Below, one piece after another: positions 22,289 to 34,689 of a stretch of 64,000 nt of DNA. The translations under genes were made by a program, and so were the position numbers. The notes beneath the pieces are model-generated. The model searched no databases. It saw only the letters and a list, made by a program, of their open reading frames with translations, and was not told the DNA's origin. Location of the stretch: contig JAZGTH010000068.1 of the NCBI GenBank assembly GCA_036877525.1, positions 862,501-926,500 of the forward strand. The letters are read 5' to 3'. Each line of letters starts with the position of its first letter. The stretch's first letter is position 1. Source of the stretch: Chromobotia macracanthus (lineage: Eukaryota > Chordata > Actinopteri > Cypriniformes > Botiidae).

Positions 22289-22880
22289 CTTAGCATGGCA
22301 CCTCTCTTCTTAATTATCTTTACATATTTTACAGAGGCATTGCAGATATCTGCTGGGTCTATGATGTTGTAAATTTAATATCCTGTAATGTTTTGTGGAG
22401 TGTTTGGCATTCTCTAGCAAATATAAGAGGACAGCCTATTTTTTTGCGGTTGATAATTTTCTGTGACAGTTGTTTTTCTGTTCTGTGTAAATATTATGAA
22501 CTTTAGTAAACAAAAACCTCCTAGATGTTACAGTTAAGGAAACTGTCAATATATACTTGAGATGCAATATGTATTTAATGACTGCTGTGTTGTTGTGTTT
22601 CTGTAATTAATGTTCTTTAAAAACAATTTGACAAGGGATGTCCTGCTTTGCAATCTTATGAAAGTATTTTCCAGAATTTAAAACGGTTTGAAGTTGTGTT
22701 TTTATATGTGGATGCATAAATTGTGGCATAATTCAAAAGCAAATCATATATTGTCTACTATGTATTTTCTGTGTTATGCATGTTTAATGAGTATTTTCTC
22801 TTTTCTGTGTTTTTATCTTTATTATATGTAAAGCTGCTTTGAAACAATGCAACATTGTATAAAGTGCTATATAAATAAAA
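22289..22880 (+). other. inpp5j: inpp5j 3' UTR with candidate poly(A) signal
   Basis: The AT-rich sequence after the stop ends in AATAAA at about 22874-22879. The last 55 bases (GCTGCTTTGAAACAATGCAAC, then GTGCTATATAAATAAAATTT) match a tail that recurs at 26391-26436 and, reversed, at 29322-29380. The signal therefore seems to come from a retroposon tail. The site of cleavage is inferred, not seen. Confidence 0.6.
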
Positions 22881-23394
22881 TTTAATTATTTGTTTTTGCC
22901 CACATATTTATCATGTTCACCACACCCACTTTCATTTGAATGGAATTGTGTTATGACTTCCACCTCAAACAGAGCACAAAACAACTAGTGAGTATCAGTA
23001 AACTAGTGAGTAACCTTTGTATACGCATTAAAGGAGTTATTTTACAGTAATTAGCTGTGGTCGATGGCATGTTATTTTGTGCTATCCCTTGGAGTAATGC
23101 CGCTATATGAATCATTACAAGAGCAGTGAAGTTGTGACAACCGAAAGATCAAACACATTCAGAAGAGCTCTGCTGACACCCGGGTTACCACAGTGAATAC
23201 AGGTGCAACCTTCAGTGTGGCAGTTGTATAGCACATTAAATTGTATAGCACATATCATACACAGTGGTATTTCAAAGTGCTTTACATTAAATTGATTTAC
23301 AAAAAATGGCAAAGCTAGACAGAAATACAAGTGAATGATTTAAAATCAAAATAAAAGCAAAGGATATATGTGTAATTAATGGTCAAACTCTCGA

Positions 23395-23845
23395 GGATCC
23401 ATATGCAGCATATTTATTCAAAATACAAACAGACAGGGTGAAGCAACAACAAACAGGGTAATCAAAGGCAAGGCAAAGGCATAAATGTAGAACAGGCTAG
23501 GGTCGAGGTAGGCGGCAAACAATCACAGAATCCAGGACAGCCCAAAAATCAAGGCAGGCAGCAAACGGGAAAAAACAGAGTAAACAATCTAAGAACAAAA
23601 CACGGGAAACCCAAAGACAATGAAAACGCTCAGAGTTGTTGCCAGGGCAAAACAAGACTTCACCATGAGTAATACTAAGTGCAGGGTTTATATACACAGG
23701 AGTTAACAAGGTTCAGGTAACAAACAGGGAGTAATCAAACCCAGGCATGGGGCACTATGGGAAACGTAGTCCGAAATGGCACTAATATTCGGGAGAAGGC
23801 TCCCGCTGGTGGTGCGGAGGAGGTGCGGGAGCCTCCATCGTAACA
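23395..23845 (-). mobile_element. LTR-like repeat
   Basis: TTTATTCAAAATACAAACAG near the left side, many CAGG/AAACAC blocks, and an end reading GGGAAACGTAGTCCGAAA then GGTGCGGGAGCCTCCATCGTAAC resemble fish gypsy LTRs read on the minus strand. The right end matches 11985-12085. No internal genes are attached, so it could be a solo LTR. I did not find a secure target duplication. Confidence 0.5.
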
Positions 23846-24106
23846 ATGTTTAAATGTTATTATGTTTAAAACCAAAAATTAGAAAATGAAATTGATTTTA
23901 AAATTTCAGAAAAGTTCCAGCTATGGGTGACATAATGGCTAAATGCTGACTCACCTTGTTTCGAGTAAACCCTTGGTAGTTCTAGCTGACTTGATCCTAA
24001 AGAGCTGAGTAGTCTGTGTAATAAGTGTTTGTTAATGTTAAGTAGGTTTATGTTATGTCTAAAATTAGAAAAGAGGAAGTCAGCATTTTCTGTTGCATTA
24101 TATAAA

Positions 24107-24570
24107 GTTTATTTGACAAAGTTCAGGAGCGCGGCCATGTAATCCAACCAATCATCACGCCGGGGTGCGTATATAAAGCTGTCCCTCACTTCTGTCCCAT
24201 GACAGTTTTGCAGCATTTGGCCCTGCTTATTTGTCGCAATGTCCGAAATTGAGCTCTTCCTGCCTGCCCGTCCAATGAGGACCCTTTCCTCTCTATCAGA
24301 GCTCATCCGTCCTAAAATCCTAGCCCAAGGAGCGATCCTTCTGCACCAGACATCTCTGCCAAGCCTCCGTCCTCATTTCGGGGGCATCAGCTCACCTGCT
24401 CTACTCCATAATGGCAAGATGCGGATGTCTAGCCTTGTTCCCGTTGGCGATACACTCACCATCTTCCTCTGCATTGACTTTCACTTCATCTCATCCAACT
24501 ATTCCTGCAATAGAAAACTGACTGTGAAAATATTAAGACAAGTTCTACAAAACTCTGACATCCATTTTTA
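24107..24570 (+). other. TATA box and 110-codon ORF, unassigned
   Basis: A locally GC-rich island has GCGTATATAAAG at about 24168-24179, followed 60-70 bases later by an ATG at 24239. That ATG opens 110 codons to a stop at 24571, with no domain I recognise. The opposite strand also has a 65-codon frame (24306-24109). It could be an LTR promoter region, a retroposon end, or an exon of an unseen gene. Protein-coding status is not supported beyond length. Confidence 0.3.
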
Positions 24571-24589
24571 ACCACATTAAAGCGCAGAT

Positions 24590-24790
24590 GTATGAGTACG
24601 TGTATCAGTGCTTTTAAATGGCTTCTTTTTAACACTTGTGTATCAGCCCCATCGGCTTGGTCACTAGAAATTTTAAAAAGCTTTAATTTCTCAGCCCCTT
24701 ACAATTCTCTGCTTATTTTTAGCATTAAAAGTCTTATTCCATATTTTTTCAACAGGTCAGGTCTACCCCAAAATCTTTTCTAACAACTTC
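24590..24790 (-). pseudogene. L2-type LINE ORF1 (SGNH-like) remnant
   Basis: The minus-strand segment around 24740-24790 (WGRPDLL) resembles 50545-50570, which encodes WGRPHLLKRDGLHPSRAG. The D-x-x-H of the esterase-like domain is lost here. Short and degraded. Confidence 0.4.
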
Positions 24791-24832
24791 TAATGATAAC
24801 AGCAGTGATTTGCCTGAATCTGAATTTAAGAA

Positions 24833-24965
24833 TACAGTGCTTTTAAGAAAGTATTCAGACCCCCCGCCCACTTCAATTTTGTTATGTTGCAGTTTGATAT
24901 TAATCTACACTCAAGACCCCAAAAATGACAATGTGAAAACAATTTTAAAAATACAAAATACATGT
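24833..24965. repeat. Tc1-type terminal repeat fragment
   Basis: The start AGTGCTTTTAAGAAAGTATT, then CAGACCCCC and TTTTGTTATGTTGCAG, then ATCTACACTCAAGACCCC follows the terminal part of a Tc1-type transposon family common in fish. Only one end is seen; no transposase is present. Confidence 0.5.
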
Positions 24966-24974
24966 GAAATTGGC

Positions 24975-25650
24975 CATTCATTAGGCTGCAATTCCAAGCA
25001 TGCAACACAGCTCCTAGTCCAAGCACTTGTAATATCAAGGCTGGACAACTGCAATGCCCTTCTGACTGGCCTTCTAGCTAATGCAACCAAACCCCTGCAA
25101 ATGATCCAGAATGCAGGAGCACATCTGGTCTTCAATCAACGAAGAGAGCCCACGTCACCCCTCTCCTGATCTCACTCCACTGGCTACCCATAGCAACCTG
25201 CATCAAATTTAATTATCTAACCCTGGCCTTTAGGACAATCACTGTAACTTCACTCCCCTACCTCAACCCACTTATTCAGATATATGTCCCTTCCCGCCAA
25301 CTACGTTCTGGAAATGAGTAGCATCTGATTGTTTCTCCACAACAAGGTACCAGATAGCTCTCTAAGACAAGCTCCCAGCCTTCATGTGATCTGCTGAGAC
25401 CATTGCAACCTATAAGAAATAACTGAAAACACACCTGTTTCACATACACCTGACTAATCCCTAACGCTCTGTTAAAAAAAAAAACTTCTGTTAATCCTGT
25501 CTCTAGCATCAGAACGCAATTTCCACTTGTAAATGTTGTCTTAGCTTGTTGGTTCTTAGGGCAAAATTTTAAACATGCTCTCTCTCCGTCTTTGTAAGTA
25601 GCTTTGGATTAAAATGTCTGCTAAATGAAAATATGTAAATGTAACTCCAC
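24975..25650 (+). pseudogene. LINE 3' end (L2/CR1-like RT C-terminus) with retroposon tail
   Basis: The frame from about 24990 reads LLVQALVISRLDNCNALLTGL, then LQMIQNAGAHLVFNQ, the C-terminal region of fish L2-like RT. Frames are broken after 25170. The segment ends near 25590-25650 with GTAGCTTTGGATTAAAATG, TCTGCTAAATGAAAATATG and repeated TGTAAATG, a tail that recurs reversed at 40745-40815 and 53965-54020. Confidence 0.75.
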
Positions 25651-26039
25651 TGCTTCATAAATTAAGCCTTGTTAATAAGCTGCTAGTGTGGGCTCCATCT
25701 GGATGGAGTTTCATTTAACATTTTCAGACACTTTAAACCTTGGACTTGCTAATTGAGTAAGTGGGCTCAGCTGTAAAGCAGTTAGTGAGACACGTTTTAG
25801 TTAGCACTCAAAACTAGGATGGTACCCCTCGTGCAAAGACCTGCGAGTATAAAGACATAATGGTCATCTTTGGTAACTTCCTATTATCTACTTACCTACC
25901 TCCATCTCAGTTTGATTCTACATTTTAGTTCCCTGCCTAGTCACAACAGTGTGATATTATAGCTGCAGACCCAAAGTTTTTTCAGTATTATCAGTATTTA
26001 TCAGTATTTAATTTTATTTATATTTAATCTGTATTATCT

Positions 26040-26440
26040 GCACTTTGTTTTTATCCAAGAAAGCCTGGTTTCTCCCAAGGTTTTCTTCTCCATTTATACA
26101 TCAGTAAAGTTTTGGTTCCTTACCACTGTCGCTCTGTTGGCTTGCTTACTGGGAAACTGCTAACATTTAACTTGGCTTAAGGTTTCTAAATTGTTCATTG
26201 TTAATGCTTTTAGCATAATGATCTAACTACAGTCCTAAAGACTCTACTATTTCACAATTTCTTTGTCTCCTATTCTCTTTCATTATGCAATGTTCAGCTA
26301 TTTTGTAGTATTATTGAATATGTTACCCTCATATAGACCACCTAGGGAGGTATGAGCCTTCCATTTATTCAAATGGTGTAAATGTAAATCTGCTGTGAAG
26401 CAATGCAACATTGTAAAAAGCACTATACAAATGAGTATGG
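26040..26440 (+). repeat. Teleost retroposon with shared 3' tail
   Basis: TTTCTCCCAAGGTTTTCTTC, then GGTTCCTTACCACTGTCGC, TTGGCTTGCTTACTGGG, and an end with GAAGCAATGCAACATTG and GCACTATACAAATGA match a widespread fish repeat. A truncated copy is at 31240-31362; the tail alone ends the inpp5j 3' UTR and lies reversed at 29322-29380. Confidence 0.55.
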
Positions 26441-28985
26441 AAGGTCGGGTCTTGAGTTGGAAAGGTGAAATGGTCTTCCCATTACTTTAGCTGGAAGAAT
26501 ATGTTCAGTAAAAATGACAAATCTTCCCAAGTTCCTTCACTGGCCAGAAACAAACTGGTGATTAATTGAAACACAAATGTGCCACTCTTCCTCTCTCGCT
26601 GCTTTAGTGTATTCCCCTTTACCTTTGAAAGCTTCTCGATTCACATCCACCCTATAGTACTCCTAAGATTTTTAATCAGTTTCACTATATCGTATCACTA
26701 TAAATTTATATCAGCATCTGTTTTAGGTCCTATTTACAAAAAACATTTATTTTCTCCTCTTACACTGGACTCATCATTCCAGTGTAGGCAGCCTTCGGTT
26801 TGAGATGAATCAAAGATTTGTATGCTGAAGGTATATTTAACAGTTTGTAAACAGAAAGCATGGCTCAGTTTTTAAATTTCAGCAAATCTGGCATTAAACT
26901 TTTCCTGTTTACAAAGGAATCCGGAGTAAATTGTAGCAAACAAATGGACAGGGTCTGACTAATGTGATCTGGAACTATTTTAAAAATAAACTTAAACCAA
27001 CCAGTCCTTATGTTGGGATCTGAAGGAAGGCAATGCATGGAGTTTTTCCACAGCCTGGCACTTCCACAACATCTTACGGTCCTGAAGCCATTTTTATCGC
27101 TTGTTTGGTTTAGAAACCCAACATTAGCATCTCTCTGTTACCTACTACATGGCATGCACGATTCAGTGGGCAGGGCTAAAAAGGTAACTATTTAAAATAA
27201 ATGTGAATTTTCCCGTGCAGAGGCGGTCTTTTACATTATTGACATAATGATGTTATAATCACACACTTTCAAATCGAGTCATATTCTGACCTTGGTTTTG
27301 AGTTTGTAAATGTACAGGATATTTTTTAGTTTTTATTTTTGAGTATAACAACCTTATAACTGTCAAAAGATCAAGGAAATTTGAATTTGAGTTTGGATGG
27401 CATTGGCCTTAAATAAAAGCTTAGAGTGTGTGCTTTAAGATCCCATTAACTTTCTAACTGTTACATATGTTTGTAACAAAAATTTGTTTTGTGTTGTTCA
27501 TGTAAAGCTGGAGTGCCGCCATGTTTGTGTCAGCATACATACAAACAAGTGTCAATGTGTCAATGTGTAAGTGTCAATGACAGCAGGTTTATTGGCAGAA
27601 AAGTCAAGGCAGTTGGATGAAGGTAGGCATGCTCATAGCCGATCAGAGTTTATGTAAACTTAGCTTGTCTACAATTAGTCCACTTTGTCTTGCAGATTTA
27701 CATTTAGAATTGCAGGGATGCTGGAGATCAATAGAGAGACAGTTGGAGAGACTTCAGGTGAGCAAACATTATACGGGAGCCAAGTCACAAGACTGAGCTG
27801 TGAGACCAGACAAAGAGTGTGAGGAGTGAACGTGACTAAGTATGTTTGTTGATTGGCAGTGGCAGGTGTGGATGTGCAGTACTCAGGTGATTGGGAGCAT
27901 GTCAGCGTGGCTGGCAGCGTGGGTATGTCCGTGCCTGGCGGTGTGGGTGTGTTCCCTGACAGTTTGGTGTACTCTTTCGTACATACGTTTACATTCAAAT
28001 GGCTAAATATATTGCAAAATACACTCAAAATAATAATCACTTTCTTTTACGAACGTAGTGTTTTAGATCAAAAGGCATTTGTTAACCCCCTTAAGTTGTA
28101 TGGATTACTTTAATGATGCATTCCCAGGCACTATTCAATGCCATCATTAGGCTGGGAAGAGCTAGGATATTATTTAATATAATTCTGTGTTCAGCTGAAA
28201 GAAGAAAGTCATACTCTAGGATGCCTTGAGGGTGATTACAACACTTACTGTCTGTGTTTATGTATCTCTCATCTTCTAATTGAAATCATTGTACAATCTG
28301 CTGTTTACCATATTTATTTCACTGTATAGCCTTAGTAAAACGGGTTTGGGTTGTTAATCAGTGTTATTCTATTAAGTCAGGGTACCCTTTAAAAAACAAA
28401 AATAATGTTTTCTGTGCATGTACACATACTGGCAAAGCCATTCGGCATCTGTGAGTGGCTTTAAACCATGACTCTGTAGGCTCAAAATCCTGTCACGCCA
28501 CTCACATAGCCAAAAAGAAAAGCACACTAATACAGAAAAAGGCCCTTATAGGTTACTCAAATCCAGTTTCTCTTAACAAATCACTAGTTATCACTAGTTG
28601 TTTGAGTGCTGATATAAACATGGCTGACTTTGAGCAGCTCAGTCAGGGTGAGATCCATGCTACTACGTCAGAGCTCAACCCCAGTTGTTGGTGAGACTTT
28701 TCTTACTGTGATGCCACAATAGGGAGAAATCTGGCAAAGCTTAATCTGAAACACTGTTTTGCACTTATGGGGATTATAAAAAAGGAGCAGGTGTCAGGAG
28801 CAGTAAGGGAAGAATCCAATCGTAGAACAACTTTTCATGAAAACTTTTTAAACAAAAACTTCCACAAAGGGACAGAACAAGAACCAAAACAAAACTAGAA
28901 AAAAAAAAACTTTTAGTTGAGCTCAAAAACTAGACATGAATCATTACTCACCACACCATGTGCTGTTATATTTGCCAAATTTGGT
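26441..28985. other. Intergenic stretch without recognised features
   Basis: No exon, RNA gene or transposon protein is recognised. Short frames (26579-26803, 27010-27195, 27675-28113, 28455-28694) have no domain. A low-level repeat of GTGTCAATGTGT occurs near 27550-27580. Confidence 0.5.
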
Positions 28986-29260
28986 GACTTACGTTAGATG
29001 ACGCTTAGAAAGATACAATTTTATCTTTGCATTCTGCATCAGTAGTGGTTTGAGTACCCATGTTGAAAGACCGGCCAACATAGCATTGCAGTAGTCCAGT
29101 TGTATAACAACATCTGAAAACAGATCTGGGTGTCATCGGCATAACAGTGATATGAGAAGCCACGTGACTGTATAATAGGACCTGATGATGTAGTGTAAAT
29201 GGAGAACAGAAGTAGTCCAAGGACTGACCCTTGAGGGACCCCTGCTTCACTAAGCATAGA
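28985..29260 (-). pseudogene. LINE RT fragment (L2-like)
   Basis: The minus-strand frame 29257-29039 contains EAGVPQGSVLGLLLF and YHCYADDTQICF, with the YADD catalytic block intact. Only about 70 codons survive. It lies next to a reversed retroposon tail at 29322-29380. Confidence 0.75.
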
Positions 29261-29529
29261 AAAGGAGGTTAGTGAGGTTTTGGGTGTGGGTGGGTCATTG
29301 CATAATTCAATTAAATTTTATTTATATAGCACTTTTTACAACGTTACATTGCTTCAAAGCAGCTTTAAATATAATTAAAAAGAATTATAATAAAGAACAG
29401 AACAAATGAAAGACATGTTCAACAAAGATTACATGGTATTATTACAAATAATTTGTGATGTATATTGTATATTAAGATGAATTAGGCATACTAGGAGAAA
29501 GCATTTAAAAAGATAACATCTTATGGGAC

Positions 29530-30661
29530 AGGGGTATAAGGGATTTGCAATGCAACCGTTGGTTGATTTACTAGTATGTTTTGGGTCATTGTCACGTTGC
29601 ATGGTCCAGTTCCACTTCAGCTTTAATTTTCTAACAGATGGTCTCACATGTTCTTCAAACACCTTCTGATACACAGTCAAATTCATGGTGGATTCTATGA
29701 TGGTGAGCTAACCAGGTCCTGCTGCAGCAAAGCAGCCCCAAACTATGACACTTTGATCCAAAACATGACTGTCTTTGGTTTACGCCAAACATGTCCTCTG
29801 CTCTGGTGTCCAAATAATTCAATTTTGGAATAATCTGTCCAAAGAACATTATTCCAGAAGTCCTGGTCTTTGTCAACATTCTCTCTGGCAAATGTTAGTC
29901 TGGCCTTGATGTTTCTCTCAGAGAGCAAAGGTTTTCTCCTTGCACACCTCCCATGCAAGTTAAACTTGTGCAGTCTCTTTCTGATTGTAGAGGCATGCAC
30001 TTTTACATCAACAGTAGCCAGAGCCTGCTGTAAGTCCCAAGATGACATTTTAGGGTTTTTGGAGACCTCTTTTAGCATCTTGCGGTCTGCTCTTGGGGTG
30101 AACTTGCTGGGGCGACCAGACCTGGGCATGGTGGCAGTTGTTTTGAAAGCCCTTCACTTATAGATGATCTTCCGGACAGTGGAATGGCTGATTACAAAGT
30201 CTTGTGAGATCTTTTTAAATCCCTTACCAGACTGATAGGATGCTACATTTTTTTTCTAAAGGCCTCTGACAGCTCTTTTGCTCTCACCATGGTTCTCATT
30301 CTCACTTCAACAGTCAGGAGCACATCAAACTAAATGTCTGAGGTTTAGATAGAGAAAACCTCATTCAAAATGCTGAGTAACTATCTACTAATTATGTGCA
30401 CCTGGTGTGATACACCTGTGTGTGATTTGAGCCATTTTAAAAGGGAATACATGTGAGGGTGTCCTAACTTTTGCCTCAGTTAGAATTTGCATTTTGTGGA
30501 ATTATATTTTACAGAAAGTCCCCTCTTCCGTTTTAATTGCTTAGATATATTACTTTAATCTCTCTGTATTGTTAAACTTGAGATTAAATATCCATATATC
30601 CAAAATGTTGCAAAAATGTTACAAAAATACACAGTGGTGTCCTAATTTTTTCACATGACTG
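29530..30661 (-). pseudogene. Tc1-family transposase, truncated
   Basis: Minus-strand frames: 30129-29743 has the DNA-binding part (GRPSKFTPRADRKMLKEV, then STIRKRLHKFNLHGR) and the first catalytic Asp in LWTDYSKIELFG. 29686-29570 has the second in QRDNDPKHTSKS. A frameshift lies near 29740. The part carrying the third acidic residue is missing because the copy ends near 29530. The outer right end, TTTTTTCACATGACTG at 30646-30661, is the terminal inverted repeat, followed by TA. The opposite terminal repeat is absent. Confidence 0.88.
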
Positions 30662-31239
30662 TATATAGGGTACATTGTTTTGTTGCCTTGTCCAGAAGAT
30701 CATTATTGGGTGTCATGTTGTAGCAAATAATTGTGTGGATTATTTGGTATATGTATGCACACAAGAGCTTCTGAGGAAAAATCTCTGCCTAATTCACAAA
30801 ACGTGCATATGCACATGAGTTTGTCCAAAATGTTACAGAATTTGGAGTATTCTGAAAGAGCCGCCATGTGAACAAGGTGTCATTTGTGTAAACATGCCCA
30901 AACTGTCCCCATGTTCCACACACACTTTTTTTAGATTCTACAAATCATTATTTATTCTTTGTATCAGCAATGCAATGTTGTAGCTGCACTCAGTAACATT
31001 GTGTCTCTTTCGTTATCTTTGAAATATTCCTCAACCACTTGACATTTGCTTCAAAATCAGACCTGACAATTGTAATCAAAAATTATAACTAATTACTATA
31101 AGCCTTTTTTATTAAAAAATACATCTCTGTTTGGCTTTTTCAGTTGCTTACACCTGCCACAAAATCAAACCAGACAGTTTAAATTAATATAAAATTAAAC
31201 ATTTTTATTATAGGTTTCTGTTTTAACCAAAAGTCACAG
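30662..31239. other. Intergenic stretch without recognised features
   Basis: AT-rich sequence following the Tc1 terminus. I see no gene or clear repeat. Confidence 0.45.
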
Positions 31240-31363
31240 GGTGCAGCTGTGGCGTGTCATACGAGAACTGGCCGTGCCAGCTAAGCCTTTTTCTCACAAT
31301 TTTTTCCCCCATGAGTGGAGCTTTGGTTCCTTGCCGCTGTCGCCTTGCTTACTGGGAGACCAC

Positions 31364-32286
31364 TGTAGTGTCTAGCATGGCCCAATATTTGGATCATGTA
31401 TGGATCATAAAATACCCCTTTTTACTTAAGACATACAAACCTAGTGTGGAGGCTTGAAAGACCCTAGGCTCCAGAGAGGCTGGAGGCAAACCTCCCCTCC
31501 AGATTGCTATCAGCAACCTCTGATACCAGGACAGTTTATGACACCCTGCACAAGCTTCAAAAGAATTCCATGGGCACCACATGGAGTTCCAGTAACCCCA
31601 GGTGGCCCAAGAAAGAACACTTCTATCCAAAGGAAGAACTCTTTATAACTTACAACTAAACAGTCTTAAACTGTATATAGTTGTATACATTCCCATGGTA
31701 TGCTGGCTACAAAACTATGCATCTTTACTGTAACTCTGTAGATAGGTATGCAACTTTGGATTGATGTTTTGTTTGTATTCATGCATTAGGATGAATCACA
31801 ACTGAATGTAGTTCAAACTCTGTCATATTTAATATCTGACAGATCGTCTTTTAATTTCCCATCAGACTATGTATGTTGTGTAACCATAACAGGCATGATA
31901 GTCTTTCTACAATAATCTGGATTAATATTTGCAAATGTGCCATCCGGCCATAAAACATGCAAATAAGGTGTTGAGTGAGACAAAGAAACTTTGCCTGCTT
32001 ATTTGCAAATGTTGGTAGCTTTAAGTTGGTTGCTTACCTATTGGTTGTTTAAGTTTTACTGGGCGTGACCGAGCTCTCTGAGCCTCTGGCTCAGTCCATC
32101 TGAGCCAGACTCTGGACATCACTTCAGCTAACTTCGTCGATCTCCGGAACTTGACGAACTCCATCACTTCTGAACCACTCAGGACTCTTTCTCCATGCGC
32201 ATTTGGATTCACGCTCTGCACTAGAGCTCAATGCAAGTATCCATATTCTATACACATAGAATAGCTGCGCTAAGTTGTGCCCCTTT
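31364..32286. mobile_element. LTR-like element, partial copy of 37715-39004
   Basis: From TGTAGTGTCT at 31364 to GTTGTGCCCCTTT near 32286 it matches the first 1020 bp or so of 37715-39004, with many substitutions and several indels. The last part of the longer copy, from about 38735, is absent here. It starts exactly where a truncated retroposon (31240-31362) stops. No protein domain is recognised in either copy. Confidence 0.65.
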
Positions 32287-32289
32287 GCC

Positions 32290-33600
32290 CCTTGATTCTA
32301 CTGGTGGTTCATTCATAATGCTTAGCTAATATACTTCCTTCCTGGACCAACCCAAATGCATTTTCTAAGTGGTATTTCAGGTGATACAGGCTTTTGTCCT
32401 TCCTGTTTACTCTCACGCCTTGTATCCGATGTGCGTTTACATTAATTTCCCAACCAAAAAGATGGCTAGGAGATTAATCTGAGGGCCATGATTGACCCTC
32501 TAATTATAGATGGACTTTTGATAATTCATTTGTTCAAAAGTCGGCAAAAGTACACCCAACAGCAATTAATTTGACAAAAAAAAACCGGCTTTAATTCTTT
32601 CCACATCTGTGACACGGCAACTCCATATACACTTATCCCTCCTTATATTTGGCTTTAATGCTCTTTATTTTGCACTGGCATTGCAGCCATGTTCGGTACG
32701 TGTGAAATGATGACGTTCAATGCACTCCGTCGTGGAACAGTGACATTATGGACAAGGAGAATTGTAAATGTGTGTTTAGACGCATGTCGGATGTCTGGAT
32801 ATCGGATTTAAATCCACATTTGAAAGTGTAAACGCAGCCTAAAAGCCATCAGGTAATTCCACAACCGCTGAAGAAGAGCATTGTGACACTGCTTATAGAC
32901 CATCATTGGAAGAATGGAATGCGGAAGTAATTCAAGTAACTCATGGAGCGACCAAACACTAAATAGTTCCATCTAAATAGTTCCATCATTGAACACCATT
33001 TATTTCAGTGTTTCCCAAACACATTCCAAGTCACCAGGTAAGTTGGTGAAAGTTTTGCCTTTTTTACACATTTTAACGCATTAGCTGACCTCTCATGAAT
33101 CTAATCAATATAGCAATATTTTAGGCAGCTTTAGTTGATGTTTATCGTTAAATAATACCTATCTAGTCTTGTTTCCTAACTGCAGTTAGCTAACGCAGTC
33201 CCTCACTAACTAACACAACCAGTCATTTTTAACATTTAGATAGCATACAGTGATTCTAAAGCAAAAAACTTTCCTATAGTCAATGATGCAGCAAGTCCCA
33301 AGTTCCAGCTGTTATATGGGATTTTCTTATTTATTTTATTTATTGAAACAGGTAAATAATACAACATAACAACACACCCCTTTAAGGCTGATTTGTCATA
33401 ATAAGGAAGTTTTCTTTTTAATTAATTACCTTAATAAATTATTTCTCTTAAACAAAAATTGATTTGTGTGTTTGTTTTAAATGGAATGTTATGAGTGCAA
33501 TGATGACAGATGCAGCTTGCCATTTAATGGATAAAGACGCTGGCTAGTAGAACTATTAAAATTGTCGTTTTACTCTATTTGTCTCCTAGTTTTAGTTACT
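32290..33600. other. Intergenic stretch without recognised features
   Basis: I see no exon, transposon protein or RNA gene. The sequence is AT-rich and no long frame is present. Confidence 0.45.
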
Positions 33601-33744
33601 ATAGTTATATAAAAAGCCTGCTTTCTGCAATCTCTCTCCCTGTTGGAGGTTCGAAGAAGTTTCTGTAAAGAAACTTAAAGAAAAGCTTATGTACCCTCTT
33701 ACTGGATATATTTATGTTGGCTTGAGAAACAACATATTATTATT

Positions 33745-33840
33745 TGTCTTAAACTTATTAGTGGTGCTTGCGAAGCCACGCCCTAGCAACCGGTTACAGT
33801 ACCAAGGCAACCCCCCCATTGACTTATATAGTGTAAAGAG
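33745..33840. repeat. Repeat related to 54480-54560
   Basis: AGCCACGCCCTAGCAACC then GGTTACAGTACCAAGGCAAC matches, on the other strand, GGTTGCTAAGGTACTGTAAC and GGTTGTTAAGGCGTGGCT at about 54510-54550. It is a short piece of an unnamed repeat. Confidence 0.5.
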
Positions 33841-34689
33841 AATGTTGTATTATCTAGTGTTAAGCTGTTTCTCTTGTGTAAATATGTTTTTTTTTTTATT
33901 TTATCTTACAAATGCTAATAAATCTTCTTTTACCTTGATTGTTAGGTAAGTGTTCATCCCAGTATCCTTGAAAAAATCCCTGATATTACTGGAGCTGAAA
34001 ATGGTGAACTTACAATTGTTAAGTTTAGCATGTAAACTTGTAATTTCCAATTGAAGATTTTCTTTTTCATGACTGGTAATGGTTGATTCATTGAAGAGAT
34101 CTGATATTTTCTCATTTCGGACAGAATATTAGCACATGACTGAACACATCATTATGTTGCAATGCCTATTCTATATTCTGAAACTTGGCCCACCTAGTCA
34201 TGAAGTCAGCGCTGTGTGCATACATTTACATGTAGATACATATATGTTCTTGGTAAGCCAGTTACCTTGTCTGCTGGGGAGAGTCTCAAAACAGGCCTGA
34301 TGTGGTTCTTCCATTACCATTTGATGGTGAGTAACAAATGTTGTTAAAGGAATTGTGATATAGATATGTGATGTCTGCCTGCATCAAAACCAGATTATTT
34401 TGTTAAACCTGGAATTATACTGTATATTTGATGAGAGTAGTGCCATACAAATTGTTAAAATAACAAATGTATCAGAAGTGGGTCTGGTAAAATGTTACTA
34501 AACAACAAAACCACGATCCAGTTCATTTCAGTAATTTTACCATTAAAAATGTGTGTTCTTGGGGATGGTACACTTAAAACTTAAAACACTCCAGCAGTTT
34601 TATAAATTAAAACTCACAGTTGCTGAAATAGTTGTTGAAGGTACTGTAGACTATATACATTTCATCCTCCAATGAAACGATACGTTGTA

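Noticed and set aside
23920..23990. Possible tRNA-like promoter boxes of a SINE head
   Set aside because: I could not place A and B boxes with the right spacing or fold a cloverleaf.
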